Source: Caballeronia grimmiae (GTDB taxonomy: Bacteria; Pseudomonadota; Gammaproteobacteria; Burkholderiales; Burkholderiaceae). From it: a stretch of 64,000 bases of DNA. The first letter of the stretch is position 1. Every line of letters begins with the position of its first letter. The stretch is from contig NZ_JFHE01000001.1 in assembly GCF_000698555.1 (NCBI RefSeq), positions 248,001 through 312,000 on the forward strand. Reading direction: 5' to 3'. A model generated the notes under the pieces. That model was not told the DNA's origin, ran no database searches, and saw only the letters and a program-made list of their open reading frames with translations. A program made the position numbers and the translations under genes. This document shows, piece by piece, positions 45,579 to 55,963 of the stretch.

Positions 45579-46112
45579 TCAGACCTTGCCGGCCGCCACC
45601 TCTTCCGGCTTCAGCTCGACGATCGCGTCGAGCGCGTCCTTGACGTCCATCGCGTAACGCGCGAGGCGTTTCTCTTCGTCCGATTCCGGCACGAATGCGG
45701 GCACGGGCGTCGGCTGGCCGGATTCATCGACGGCGACGAACACCATCAGGCAATCCGTGGTCTGCGCAAGCTCGCCGACTTTCGGATCGCCCGCATGGAC
45801 GGAAATGTGGATGTGCATGCTGGTGCGGCCCGTCGTCACCACGCGCGCGCGCAGTTCCACGAGATTGCCGACCAGAATGGGCCGCCTGAAACGGATATTG
45901 CCGACGCTCACCGTGACCGCATAGCGCCCCGACCACATCGCGGCGCACGCATAGGCGGTTTCGTCGATCCATTTCATCAGCGCGCCGCCGTGCACCTTGC
46001 CGCCGAAGTTGACCGATGTCGGCTCGGCGAGAAAACGGAACGTGGTTTCGGCGCGGCCCTGGCGCACGGCGGACGGCAATGGTGATGCGGAAGGTTGGAT
46101 CGGCGAGTTCAT
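45579..46112 (-). CDS. Acyl-CoA thioesterase (hotdog fold)
   Basis: 177 aa. Single hotdog domain with VNFGGKVHGGALMKWIDETA (the conserved helix with Asp/Glu) and GNIRFRRPILVGNLVELRAR. It resembles YciA/Acot-type short- to medium-chain acyl-CoA hydrolases. The start MNSPIQP was chosen over an ATG four codons upstream. A TATAAT sits on the minus strand at 46145-46150, a likely -10. Confidence 0.9.
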   Translation of the reverse strand: MNSPIQPSASPLPSAVRQGRAETTFRFLAEPTSVNFGGKVHGGALMKWIDETAYACAAMWSGRYAVTVSVGNIRFRRPILVGNLVELRARVVTTGRTSMHIHISVHAGDPKVGELAQTTDCLMVFVAVDESGQPTPVPAFVPESDEEKRLARYAMDVKDALDAIVELKPEEVAAGKV

Positions 46113-46168
46113 GGCGGGAAGCAAAGCGGATGGACGAAGCGCCGATTATAGGGCCGCAAAAAGTGCGG

Positions 46169-46315
46169 CTAGTCGTGAACGGTGATGCCCTGGTCGATGG
46201 TGCCGTACATCGTGATGCTGCCACCCGACCCCGCCGACGATGACGACGGTCCGCCCGCGCATCCCGCGCAGAGAACCAGAACGCCGAGCGCGGCGGCGAT
46301 GATGAGCTTGGACAT
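46169..46315 (-). CDS. Mini-lipoprotein with a porin-strand-like tail
   Basis: 48 aa, ATG 46315 to TAG at 46169. N-terminal basic-hydrophobic signal (MSKLIIAAALGVLVLCAG) ends in a lipobox-like CAGC (Cys19), followed by a Gly/Ser linker and SITMYGTIDQGITVHD. The last segment is strikingly like the first beta strand of Burkholderia general porins (S-V-T-L-Y-G-x-I-D-x-G-x). Could be a true small lipoprotein or the remnant of a porin gene. A short hairpin follows. Confidence 0.6.
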   Translation of the reverse strand: MSKLIIAAALGVLVLCAGCAGGPSSSSAGSGGSITMYGTIDQGITVHD

Positions 46316-46458
46316 GCGAATCCCCTTTCGACGTGCATTCGAGGCAATGCGGCCATTCTAGCGCCGGGGCGGCTGCATCGACATTTCATCCCAAAGTGAA
46401 ACGTCGGTTGCCGGCGCGAGCTACGATGGAAGCCTCTACCCTTCGTGGCAGCAGCGAC

Positions 46459-47187
46459 ATGAACGACGACGACTCACGCGCCCGCCATTTTCCTGGCCTA
46501 TCGCGCATCGGCGCGTTGCTCGCCGATCCGGGCCGCGCCGCCATGCTGTGGTCGCTGATGGACGGCGCGGCGCGCCCCGCCGGCGAACTGACGATGATCG
46601 CGGGCGTTTCGCCGTCCGCCGCGAGCGGGCATCTCGCGCGTCTGACCGAGGGCGGGCTGCTGGCGCTCGAAGTCAGCGGAAGGCATCGCTATTACAGGAT
46701 CGCGACGGCGGATATCGCGGCGGCCATCGAAGCGCTCGCGAATCTGGCTCGCGCGAGCGCGCCGCAACGCGCGCCGGAGCATCGCCCGAGCGCCGTGCCG
46801 CTCGACATGCGCTACGCCCGCACCTGCTACGACCATCTTGCGGGCGAACTGGCGGTGCGGATCTTCGACGGCATGATCGCGCGCAACTGGCTCGCAGCGG
46901 CGATCCACGGCCCCGGCACGCTCGACGCCACACCCGACGGCATACAGGCGTTCGCGGAACTGGGCATCGACATGAAGGCGCAGCGGGCCCGGCGCCGGCG
47001 CTTTGCATGCACGTGCATCGACTGGAGCGAGCGCCGTCCCCATCTGGGCGGCGCTTTGGGCGCGGCGCTGCTCCACGCGTGCGAGGAACACGGCTGGATC
47101 GAGCGCACGGCGAAGCGTCGCGTGCTGCGCGTGACGCCCGCCGGACAGCGGCATTTCGACGACTTCTTCACCGGGCGGCAGGCGTAA
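46459..47187 (+). CDS. ArsR-type winged-helix transcriptional regulator
   Basis: 242 aa. Winged helix at ~10-85 (LSRIGALLADPGRAAMLWSL, then PAGELTMIAGVSPSAASGHL and LTEGGLLALEVSGRHRYYRI). The C-terminal ~140 residues form an additional domain that contains RFACTCIDWSERRPHLGGAL, where two Cys residues could bind a metal or thiol. ATG 46459 begins the domain; ATG 46426 is an alternative. Converges on thyA with a shared terminator between. Confidence 0.85.
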   Translation: MNDDDSRARHFPGLSRIGALLADPGRAAMLWSLMDGAARPAGELTMIAGVSPSAASGHLARLTEGGLLALEVSGRHRYYRIATADIAAAIEALANLARASAPQRAPEHRPSAVPLDMRYARTCYDHLAGELAVRIFDGMIARNWLAAAIHGPGTLDATPDGIQAFAELGIDMKAQRARRRRFACTCIDWSERRPHLGGALGAALLHACEEHGWIERTAKRRVLRVTPAGQRHFDDFFTGRQA

Positions 47188-47212
47188 AAAAGCGCGGCCG
47201 TGGCCGCGCTTC
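47186..47212 (-). terminator. Terminator of thyA
   Basis: Ten-bp stem AAGCGCGGCC/GGCCGCGCTT (47190-47211) with a two-base loop; the minus strand continues TTTTTT. It also lies just after the ArsR gene on the plus strand, where the T run is poor. Confidence 0.85.
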
Positions 47213-47233
47213 GTGACATCGCCCAACGCCGGA

Positions 47234-48205
47234 TCAGACCGCCATTGGCGCGCTGATCGGTTCGTGATGCCGATACCCTTCGAGCGCGAAGTCCGTCGGC
47301 TCGACCTTTTCCAGCCACTCCGGTTCGTATTTCTTCGTGACCGCGTAGTCCGGCACGCGGTCGGAGATGATGAGCTGCGGCGCGGGATACGGCTCGCGCT
47401 TCAACTGCTCGCTCAGCATATCGAGCTGATTCTCGTAAATGTGCGCGTCGCCGATGAAGTACGTGAACCAGCGCGGCGTGTAGCCCGTCAGCCGCCCGAC
47501 CAGATGCAGGAGCGCCGCGCCTTCGGTCAGATTGAACGGCGTGCCGAGCCCGACGTCGTTGCTGCGGATATACAGGCACAGCGAGATTTCGCGCTTCGTC
47601 ACGTTCGGAAGGAACTGATACAGCAGGTGACACGCGGGCAGCGCAATCTCGTCGAGCTTGGCGGGATTCCAGGCATGAAACAGAATGCGCCGGTCGGTCG
47701 GGCGTTCGATGATCGTATCGAGACACTGGCGCAACTGGTCGATCGCCTTGTACAGCAGCACCTTCTCGCGCCCGCTTTCGACGAAACTCGTCACCAGTTC
47801 ATAGCCGCGGTTCGTCGCATCGGCGATCTGGTCGCCTGCGCTCGCGTCGATCAGCTTGTAGGCGGGCCATTGGCGCCATTGCACGCCGTACACATCGCCG
47901 AGATCGTCCGTTCCCTGGCGATACGGATTTTCGAGCCACTGCGGATTTTCGTTCGCGTTCGCGTCCCAGACCTTGCAGCCGAGCGCGCGGAAGTCCGCGG
48001 CGCTGCGCGACGCGCGCAGGAAGCCCACCATTTCGCCGATCGCGGATTTGAACGCGAGCTTCTTCGTCGTCACGGCGGGAAAGCCTTGCTGCAAGTCGAA
48101 GCGCAACATCGCGCCCGGCATGCTGATCGTGCGGATGCCGGTGCGGTTTTCCTGCCAGGTGCCGGTATCGAGGATCGTCTGGACGAGCTCGAGATACTGT
48201 TTCAT
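47234..48205 (-). CDS. thyA: Thymidylate synthase
   Basis: 323 aa. Converts dUMP to dTMP using methylene-tetrahydrofolate. The catalytic Cys is in the [10 protein letters not shown] block (near residue 191), and [20 protein letters not shown] is the dUMP/folate region. Slightly longer than the 264-aa E. coli enzyme through an insert in the small domain. folA (dihydrofolate reductase), its functional partner, lies 2.4 kb away at 50638. Confidence 0.97.
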   Translation of the reverse strand: MKQYLELVQTILDTGTWQENRTGIRTISMPGAMLRFDLQQGFPAVTTKKLAFKSAIGEMVGFLRASRSAADFRALGCKVWDANANENPQWLENPYRQGTDDLGDVYGVQWRQWPAYKLIDASAGDQIADATNRGYELVTSFVESGREKVLLYKAIDQLRQCLDTIIERPTDRRILFHAWNPAKLDEIALPACHLLYQFLPNVTKREISLCLYIRSNDVGLGTPFNLTEGAALLHLVGRLTGYTPRWFTYFIGDAHIYENQLDMLSEQLKREPYPAPQLIISDRVPDYAVTKKYEPEWLEKVEPTDFALEGYRHHEPISAPMAV

Positions 48206-48293
48206 TGATGTTCCTTGGATGCCGGCACGAGCCGCGCTAAGAGAGCAATTTTACCAAGCGGGACAATGCGCTGCTTTGCGTCGCGTAGAAGAC

Positions 48294-48317
48294 AACGGGC
48301 GCCTTGCGGCGCCCGTT
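48294..48317 (-). terminator. Terminator-like hairpin after the sigma-54 activator gene
   Basis: Ten-bp stem AACGGGCGCC/GGCGCCCGTT (48294-48317), four-base loop, no good T run on the minus strand. Confidence 0.5.
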
Positions 48318-48339
48318 TCGTGCAGCGATGCAGCGTGCG

Positions 48340-49719
<1,380 letters not shown>

Positions 49720-49851
49720 TATTCAGATCCTTGGTTCAACGTTCGTTGAAAAGGTCGCGTGTTTCAGGCTCGCGCTACATGCAGACTTCGTTGTCCTCGC
49801 ACGTGCTGCGAACGGACTTGCAATTTCAATACGTTGCCCCGGGAACACGGT

Positions 49852-49866
49852 GCAGGTAACACCTGC
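49852..49866. promoter_or_regulatory. Inverted repeat GCAGGT-AAC-ACCTGC
   Basis: Six-base perfect arms with a three-base spacer; the arms extend to nine with one mismatch. Located about 130 bases upstream of the sigma-54 activator start; possible autoregulatory site. Confidence 0.5.
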
Positions 49867-50096
49867 GCCCCTTCCGCGAAACCCTTTTTGTATGATTCTG
49901 CGCCGCAGTCGAGTGACTACTATAACCCAGAAACGGCGAAAACAGATATGCCGAACGGCCGCCGAATTAGCCCAGAGTCCTTGCTGGGTGTGCGTCGGCA
50001 GGTAATAACGCCGATTTATTAAATCGTCGCATGACCGTCTCTATTGCACTCAAGCCTAACCCGAATCGCGCGGGCTATCACGCTTTTCCGGTGCAG

Positions 50097-50114
50097 CGTT
50101 TCACCGGTGAAACG
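50097..50114. promoter_or_regulatory. 18-base perfect palindrome, candidate activator site
   Basis: CGTTTCACCGGTGAAACG, fully symmetric. It lies 75-92 bases upstream of the -24 element at 50189, the usual distance for an enhancer-binding-protein site. Confidence 0.6.
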
Positions 50115-50158
50115 TTTTCGCGCCTAGTAGAGCCGGCTTCCTGGGTGCGGCTTTCACA

Positions 50159-50179
50159 GTGCCTTGCACCGCAAGGCAC
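50159..50179. promoter_or_regulatory. 21-base inverted repeat next to the sigma-54 promoter
   Basis: Arms GTGCCTTGC and GCAAGGCAC, nine bases each and perfect, around ACC. Ends ten bases before the -24 box. Confidence 0.55.
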
Positions 50180-50188
50180 AAACGCAAA

Positions 50189-50204
50189 TGGCACGCATTT
50201 GGCT
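50189..50204 (+). promoter_or_regulatory. Sigma-54 (-24/-12) promoter
   Basis: TGGCAC-GCATT-TGGCT against the TGGCAC-N5-TTGCA consensus: the invariant GG and GC are twelve bases apart as required; mismatches lie only in the less constrained positions. The gene served is unclear (nearest candidate: open frame at 50310). Confidence 0.65.
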
Positions 50205-50637
50205 CTGTAATTAATGTGGCGACGGAGGTTTCTGCGCGCCCGCGCATAACGCCGAAATCATTTCCCGCATTGTCTTCCATACCGGGCGTTCAATAACCTT
50301 ATTCCCGGAATGCGATCCCGGAATAAATTGCTGGCATTTTCCTGGTCAAAGATGGCTCTCGATAACTTTTTACCGCGCGATTCACTGGCCGAGGCGCAGT
50401 TGCCTGAAGCAAACGACGCTGCAACCGTCGACGGTTTCAGCTGGAACGCTTGCGAACGTCCGAGAAGTGCAAAGCCCAGCGTTACGCTCTGGGACGAAAT
50501 CTCGCCTGAAACGCGGAGCACGAAAGCCAATCCCGCGGACGACTTCCCCGACGCCTGACAATTGCCGCCGGAACGCCCGACCGCGTGCGCGGGGTAGAAT
50601 CGTGCCCCCGCCTTTCGCGGCCTGAATCCTACTGCAC

Positions 50638-51135
50638 ATGACGACGCTGACTCTGATCGTCGCCCGCGCGCGCAATGGCGTGATCGGGCGCGATAACCAA
50701 CTGCCGTGGCGCCTGCCCGAAGACCTCGCCTTTTTCAAACGCACGACGATGGGCGCGCCCATCATCATGGGCCGCAAGACGCATGAATCGATCGGCCGGC
50801 CGTTGCCGGGGCGGCGCAATATCGTCGTGACCCGCGATTCGACGCTACGCTTCGAAGGTTGCGATACGGTGACAAGCATCGACGACGCCCTCGCCCTCGC
50901 CGCCGCCGATGGCGCCGCGGAAGCCTTTGTGATCGGCGGGGCGCAGCTATACGGCGACGCGATCGGCCGTGCGCGCAAGATGATCGTCACTGAAATCGAC
51001 GCGGACTTCGACGGCAACACGCGCTTCGAAGCGCCGGATGCGTCGCAGTGGCGGGAAGTGTCGCGCGAGCCGCATCGCGCCGCGCCGCCGAACGATTTCG
51101 GCTTCGCCTTCGTGACCTACGAACGGCGCGCATGA
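50638..51135 (+). CDS. folA: Dihydrofolate reductase
   Basis: 165 aa. Reduces dihydrofolate to tetrahydrofolate with NADPH; trimethoprim target. Family start [20 protein letters not shown] with the catalytic-region [14 protein letters not shown] (Asp in the PED motif) and [20 protein letters not shown] follow. Full length. Converges with pmbA and shares a strong bidirectional terminator. Confidence 0.98.
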   Translation: MTTLTLIVARARNGVIGRDNQLPWRLPEDLAFFKRTTMGAPIIMGRKTHESIGRPLPGRRNIVVTRDSTLRFEGCDTVTSIDDALALAAADGAAEAFVIGGAQLYGDAIGRARKMIVTEIDADFDGNTRFEAPDASQWREVSREPHRAAPPNDFGFAFVTYERRA

Positions 51136-51140
51136 ATGAC

Positions 51141-51178
51141 AAAGGCCCCGGACGGTCGCAACCGTCCGGGGCCTTTTA
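51141..51178. terminator. Bidirectional terminator between folA and pmbA
   Basis: Stem AAAGGCCCCGGACGGT (51141-51156), loop CGCA, complementary arm to 51176, then TTTTATT on the plus strand and TTTGTC on the minus strand. Very stable and placed between convergent genes. Confidence 0.92.
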
Positions 51179-51192
51179 TTCGCTCTGCGGTC

Positions 51193-52563
51193 TTATTGCC
51201 CCGCGACCGTCATGCGCTCGATCAGCACCGAGCCGATCGCCTTGGTGCCGCGCACGACCGTATCCGCGCCGATCGCCTCGATGTGACGGAACATCTCCTG
51301 CAGCGTGCTCGCCACCGTGATTTCCTCGACCGCGTACTGAATCTGGCCGTTCTCGACCCAGAAGCCGGACGCGCCGCGCGAATAGTCGCCCGTCACGTAG
51401 TTCACGCCCTGCCCCATCAGTTCGGTCAGCAACAGGCCGGTGCCGAGCTTCTTGAGCATCGCTTCGAAATCGTCCTCGGGCTTCGTCTGCGTGCTCTTCA
51501 TCGTCAGATTGTGCGAGCCGCCCGCGTTGCCGGTCGTCTGCATGCCGAGCTTGCGCGCCGAATACGTCGACAGGAAATAGCCCTGCACGACGCCGTCTTC
51601 GACCACGTTGCGTTTCTGGGTGCGCACGCCTTCCTCGTCGAACGGCGCGCTGCCCATGCCGCCCCTCACGTGCGGATCTTCGACGATCTGAATATGCGGC
51701 GCGAACACCGGCTTGCCGAGACTGTCGACGAGAAACGTGGTCTTGCGATACAGCGCACCGCCGCTCACCGACTGCACGAACGCACCGAGAATGCCCGCTG
51801 CGAGCGGCGCTTCGAACAGCACGCGGCATTTGCGCGTGTCGAGGCTGCGCGCATTGAGGCGTGCCAGCGCGCGTTGGGCCGCATAACGGCCGACCGCTTC
51901 GGGATCGGCCAGCTCCGATGCGGCGCGCCTCGACGTGTACCAGTCGTCGCGCTGCATGTCGCGGCCGCTTTGCGCGATCGGCGCGCACGCAATGTAATGC
52001 CGCGAATACGGATAGCCGGCCATGAAGCCGCGCGACGTCGCGAGCACGAACTGCGAATGCTGCGCGGACACGCTCGCGCCTTCCGAGTTGGTGATGCGCT
52101 TGTCGACGGCGAAGGCCGCGTCCTCGGCGCGCCGCGCGATGTCGGCGGCTTCGTCGGCGTCGAGTTCCCACGGGTGATAGAGGTCGAGATCCTGCGGCGT
52201 CTTCTCGAGCAGGTCCTCTTCGGCGAGCCCCGCCGCGCTGTCTTCCGCCGTGAAGCGGGCGATGTTGTACGCCGCCGCGACCGTGTCGCGCAGCGCCTCG
52301 CGCGTGAAGTCGGCGGTGCTCGCGTTGCCGCGCTTCTTGCCGATGAACACCGTCACGCCGACCATCTTGTCGCGGTTGTGCTCGATGGTTTCCACTTCGC
52401 CGCGCCGCACGCTCACCGAAAGGCCATCGCCTTCGGAGATTTCGGTGGCGGCATCGCTCGCGCCCAACTCCTTCGCGTAGCGCAGGATGTCGGAGGCGAT
52501 CTCCTTCAGTTCGTCTTGCGTATGCGGGAAAAAGCGTTGCTTGACGTCGATGTCTGCTGCCAT
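51193..52563 (-). CDS. pmbA: Metalloprotease PmbA/TldE
   Basis: 456 aa. TldE component of the TldD/TldE protease, which cleaves CcdA antitoxin and matures modified peptides. Recognisable are the N-terminal GASDAATEISEGDGLSVSVR block and the C-terminal GQGVNYVTGDYSRGASGFWV. The usual TldD partner is not in this window. ATG 52563 (MAADIDVKQ) was chosen; an upstream in-frame ATG adds ten residues. Confidence 0.94.
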   Translation of the reverse strand: MAADIDVKQRFFPHTQDELKEIASDILRYAKELGASDAATEISEGDGLSVSVRRGEVETIEHNRDKMVGVTVFIGKKRGNASTADFTREALRDTVAAAYNIARFTAEDSAAGLAEEDLLEKTPQDLDLYHPWELDADEAADIARRAEDAAFAVDKRITNSEGASVSAQHSQFVLATSRGFMAGYPYSRHYIACAPIAQSGRDMQRDDWYTSRRAASELADPEAVGRYAAQRALARLNARSLDTRKCRVLFEAPLAAGILGAFVQSVSGGALYRKTTFLVDSLGKPVFAPHIQIVEDPHVRGGMGSAPFDEEGVRTQKRNVVEDGVVQGYFLSTYSARKLGMQTTGNAGGSHNLTMKSTQTKPEDDFEAMLKKLGTGLLLTELMGQGVNYVTGDYSRGASGFWVENGQIQYAVEEITVASTLQEMFRHIEAIGADTVVRGTKAIGSVLIERMTVAGQ

Positions 52564-52764
52564 TTGTCGTTGCCTTGGTTTCGTTGACTGCAAAAGCCGA
52601 GCGCGACGCGCTCCTTCTGGTCATTCAGTGCCGATGCCGGCCGATGCGCGAAACGCTCGCGTGCCGCATCGGCCCGTCACGCGATCATAGCAAGGACCGC
52701 GTGCATTCACCCGCCACGCGCCCGCCGCGCCCGGTCCCCGGCAGGCGCAAGCTACAATGACGCC

Positions 52765-53370
52765 ATGAACCGTAAAACCCGCATTCAACCGATCGAAGCC
52801 GGCCGCAACGACGGCGAGGCCGACGATCATGGCTACGATCGCCCCAGCAAATCGCAACTGAAGCGCGAAATGCACGCGCTGCAGGAACTGGGCGAGGCGC
52901 TGATTGCGCTGCCGAAAGACGCGCTCAAGCGCATGCCGATGCCCGAAAGCCTCGACGACGCCGTGCGCGAAGCACGCCGCATCACCGATCACGAAGGCAA
53001 GCGCCGCCAGTTGCAGTACGTCGGGCGCGTCATGCGCTCGCTGGAAGAAGAACAGATCGCCGCGCTGCGCACCGCGCTCGACACGTATCGCGGCGTGAAC
53101 AAGGCGGAAACCGCGCGGATGCACTGGATCGAGCGCACGCGCGAAAAGCTGCTCGCCGACGACGCCGCGCTGACCGAGTTCATCCGTCAGCATCCGGGCG
53201 TCGATGCGCAGGAAGGCCGCACGCTGATTCGCAACGCCCGTAAGGAGCGCGAGCAGCAGAAACCGCCGCGCTACTATCGCGAGCTGTTCCAGTGGATCAA
53301 GAACGCGGCGGGCGTCGAAGACGACGACGATTCCGCCGATACCGGGGAAGGCGATGATTCCGAAGCGTAA
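52765..53370 (+). CDS. darP: Ribosome biogenesis factor DarP (YjgA, DUF615)
   Basis: 201 aa. Acidic-basic helical protein of the DUF615 family, associated with 50S assembly in E. coli. The block [20 protein letters not shown] near residues 30-48 and the C-terminal [20 protein letters not shown] match. A TACAAT -10 lies just upstream (near 52753). Its 3' end overlaps the start of mog by 17 bases. Confidence 0.9.
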   Translation: MNRKTRIQPIEAGRNDGEADDHGYDRPSKSQLKREMHALQELGEALIALPKDALKRMPMPESLDDAVREARRITDHEGKRRQLQYVGRVMRSLEEEQIAALRTALDTYRGVNKAETARMHWIERTREKLLADDAALTEFIRQHPGVDAQEGRTLIRNARKEREQQKPPRYYRELFQWIKNAAGVEDDDDSADTGEGDDSEA

Positions 53371-53974
53371 TCATCCCGACGAATTGATCGTCGGGCTCGT
53401 TTCGATCAGCGATCGCGCATCGCAAGGCGTCTATGAGGACAAGGGCTTGCCGGCGCTGCAGGCCTGGCTCGGCGAGGCGCTGGAATCGCCGTGGCGCGCC
53501 GAGACGCGGCTGATTCAGGACGACGCCGCGACCATCTCCGCGACGCTCGTCGAACTCGTCGATACCTTCGGCTGCGATCTCGTCCTCACGACGGGCGGCA
53601 CCGGCCCCGCGCGCCGCGACGTGACGCCGGAAGCCACGCTCGCCGTCGCGACCAAGGAGATGCCGGGCTTCGGGGAGCAGATGCGCCAGATCAGCCTCAA
53701 CTTCGTGCCGACCGCGATCCTGTCGCGGCAAGTCGCGGTCATCCGCGAGACGAACGACCATACCGCGCTCGTCATCAATCTGCCGGGACAGCCGAAGTCG
53801 ATTCGTGAAACGCTGGAAGGGGTGAAGGACGCCGAGGGCAAGACCGCCGTGCCGGGCATCTTCGCGGCGGTGCCGTACTGCATCGATCTGATCGGCGGAC
53901 CGTACATCGAAACGCAGGCGGAAGTAGTCGCCGCGTTCCGCCCGAAAAGCGCGATTCGCCCGCCGAAGGATTAA
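53354..53974 (+). CDS. mog: Molybdopterin adenylyltransferase (Mog/MogA)
   Basis: 206 aa. Adenylylates molybdopterin before MoeA inserts molybdate. MoCF domain motifs: [11 protein letters not shown] near residues 13-23, the [16 protein letters not shown] block (~79-94) and [12 protein letters not shown]. The start overlaps darP by 17 bases, an unusual long overlap, but the reading frame begins [14 protein letters not shown] as in relatives. Located far from moaA-mobA-moeA. Its TAA shares the four-base TTAA with the orn stop on the other strand. Confidence 0.93.
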   Translation: MIPKRNHPDELIVGLVSISDRASQGVYEDKGLPALQAWLGEALESPWRAETRLIQDDAATISATLVELVDTFGCDLVLTTGGTGPARRDVTPEATLAVATKEMPGFGEQMRQISLNFVPTAILSRQVAVIRETNDHTALVINLPGQPKSIRETLEGVKDAEGKTAVPGIFAAVPYCIDLIGGPYIETQAEVVAAFRPKSAIRPPKD

Positions 53975-54576
53975 GACGCGTCGGCGGCCGTGGACGGAAT
54001 GAGGAAATGCTCGCGGTAGTACTTGAGCTCGTCGATGGATTCGTGAATATCCGCGAGCGCCGTGTGCATCGCGCGCTTCTGAAAACCCTTGTAGATCGCC
54101 GGCTGCCAGCGGCGGCACAACTCCTTGAGCGTGCTGACGTCGAGGTTGCGGTAGTGGAAGAACGTCTCCAGTTCCGGCATCCAGCGCGCCATGAAGCGGC
54201 GGTCCTGACAAATGGAGTTGCCGCACATCGGTGATTTGCCGGGCGGCACGTACTGGCCGAGAAACTCACGAATCTGCCGCGTGGCGTCGGCTTCATTCAC
54301 CGTCGACGCCTTCACGCGCTCGGTCAGCCCCGAGCGCCCATGCGTATTGCGGTTCCACTCGTCCATGCGTCCGAGCGCCTCGTCCGATTGATGAATCGCG
54401 AAGACCGGGCCTTCCACCATCTTGTCGAGCGTCGAGTTCGTGACGACCACCGCGATCTCGATGATGCGGTCATTGTCGGGATCGAGCCCGGTCATCTCCA
54501 TGTCGAGCCACACGAGGTTCATGTCGCTGCGCGCAAGCACGGGTTCGACGCCGGGAACGTTGGAAGAGTCGGTCAT
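53971..54576 (-). CDS. orn: Oligoribonuclease
   Basis: 201 aa. 3'-5' exonuclease that degrades nanoRNAs and pGpG. DEDDh residues: D and E in [12 protein letters not shown] in [11 protein letters not shown], and H/D in [11 protein letters not shown]. The frame runs further upstream but ATG 54576 starts just ahead of the family core. Overlaps the 3' end of mog by four bases, tail to tail. Confidence 0.95.
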   Translation of the reverse strand: MTDSSNVPGVEPVLARSDMNLVWLDMEMTGLDPDNDRIIEIAVVVTNSTLDKMVEGPVFAIHQSDEALGRMDEWNRNTHGRSGLTERVKASTVNEADATRQIREFLGQYVPPGKSPMCGNSICQDRRFMARWMPELETFFHYRNLDVSTLKELCRRWQPAIYKGFQKRAMHTALADIHESIDELKYYREHFLIPSTAADAS

Positions 54577-54660
54577 GGACGATGCCTGAGGAAGAAGTGA
54601 GGCCGCGTGCGCGCCGGTTGGCAATGGCATGATGTGACAACGGCGGCAGAGCCAAGAACC

Positions 54661-54666
54661 TATAAT
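54661..54666 (+). promoter_or_regulatory. -10 element of the M48 peptidase gene
   Basis: Consensus TATAAT 29 bases before the ATG at 54695; no clear -35 at the usual spacing. Confidence 0.5.
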
Positions 54667-54694
54667 TCTCGCATAGTTCAATCGGAATTCCCGG

Positions 54695-55963
54695 ATGACC
54701 AACCTCACTCTCGCTTTCTCGACGATCTTCGTCGTTGCACTGGTCGCGATGGTTTCGACCAAGCTGTGGCTGGCGTCACGCCAGATCCGGCACGTCGCCG
54801 CGCATCGCAATGACGTGCCGCCGCAGTTCACCGGCACGATCCCGCTGACCGCGCATCAACGCGCGGCGGATTACACCGTCGAGCGCACGCGGCTCACGAT
54901 GATCGAAGTGGTGACGAGCGCCGTCGTGCTCGTCGCGCTGACGCTGCTCGGCGGCGTGCAGGCGCTCGACAACGCGATCACCGCGTGGCTCGGGCGCGGC
55001 TATCTCGGGCAGATCGCGCTGGTGGCGTCGGTGGTAGCGATCACGAGCATCATCGACTTGCCATTCGACTACTTCCGCCAGTTCGTGATCGAAGAGAAGT
55101 TCGGCTTCAATCGCATGACGAAGAAGCTGTTCTTCGCGGACCTCGTGAAGGGCACGCTGATCGGCGTGCTCGTCGGCGCGCCGCTTCTGCTGTTGACGCT
55201 GTGGCTGATGGATCGCGCGGGCGCCTACTGGTGGCTCTGGACGTGGATGGTCTGGGTGGCGTTCCAACTGCTCGCGATGATCATCTATCCCACCTTCATC
55301 GCCCCGCTTTTCAACAAGTTCGAGCCGCTGAAGGACGAGGCGCTGGTCGCGCGCATCCAAAACCTGATGTCGCGCACGGGCTTCGCGGCGAACGGCCTCT
55401 TCGTGATGGACGGCAGCCGCCGCTCGGCACACGGCAACGCGTATTTCACCGGTTTCGGCGCGACCAAGCGCATCGTCTTCTTCGATACGCTCCTCGCGCG
55501 CCTGTCGGGCAGCGAGATCGAAGCCGTGCTCGCGCACGAACTCGGCCACTTCAAGCGCCGTCACGTGCTGAAGCTGATGCTCGTGATGTTCGGCATCAGC
55601 CTCGTCATGCTCGCGCTGCTCGGCTGGCTCGCACAGACCGTGTGGTTCTACGAAGGACTCGGCGTGCGGCCTTCGCTCGCCGGCAGCAATAACGGGCTCG
55701 CGCTCGTGCTCTTCATGCTGGTGCTGCCCGTGTTCATGTTCTTCATCACGCCGCTGGGCAGCCTGACATCGCGCAAGAACGAATTCGAAGCGGATGCCTT
55801 CGCAGCCAGCCAGACCGATCCGAAGGACCTCGTCAACGCGCTCGTCAAGCTTTACGAAGACAACGCGTCGACGCTCACACCCGATCCGCTCTACACAGCG
55901 TTTTATTATTCGCATCCGCCGGCATCGCAACGCATCGATCGTCTGATGCAGCACGCCGCATGA
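54695..55963 (+). CDS. M48 family metallopeptidase (STE24/CAAX prenyl protease-like)
   Basis: 422 aa, multi-pass inner-membrane protein with zinc motif [10 protein letters not shown] near residues 284-293 and a third ligand glutamate around EFEADAFAA. Resembles bacterial STE24-like proteins rather than HtpX by length and N-terminal domain. Starts an operon with rsgA and the DUF2007-like gene: the stop overlaps the rsgA ATG by four bases. Substrate unknown. Confidence 0.88.
   Translation: MTNLTLAFSTIFVVALVAMVSTKLWLASRQIRHVAAHRNDVPPQFTGTIPLTAHQRAADYTVERTRLTMIEVVTSAVVLVALTLLGGVQALDNAITAWLGRGYLGQIALVASVVAITSIIDLPFDYFRQFVIEEKFGFNRMTKKLFFADLVKGTLIGVLVGAPLLLLTLWLMDRAGAYWWLWTWMVWVAFQLLAMIIYPTFIAPLFNKFEPLKDEALVARIQNLMSRTGFAANGLFVMDGSRRSAHGNAYFTGFGATKRIVFFDTLLARLSGSEIEAVLAHELGHFKRRHVLKLMLVMFGISLVMLALLGWLAQTVWFYEGLGVRPSLAGSNNGLALVLFMLVLPVFMFFITPLGSLTSRKNEFEADAFAASQTDPKDLVNALVKLYEDNASTLTPDPLYTAFYYSHPPASQRIDRLMQHAA

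Larger units (their letters stand above)
49720..50637. other. 918-base regulatory region between the sigma-54 activator and folA
   Basis: AT-richer than its surroundings. It holds several palindromes (49852-49866, 50097-50114, 50159-50179) and a -24/-12 promoter (50189-50204). A plus-strand open frame at 50310-50558 (82 codons, or 68 from ATG 50352) follows the promoter; its codon bias is weak, so it may be a decayed or non-coding RNA region. ATTCCCGGAAT (50301-50311) is another perfect palindrome, partly repeated at 50317. Confidence 0.6.

Noticed and set aside
50310..50558. 82-codon open frame downstream of the sigma-54 promoter, as a protein gene.
   Set aside because: Third-position GC bias is much weaker than in neighbours and no ribosome binding site is visible; kept only as a possible target region in the intergenic entry.
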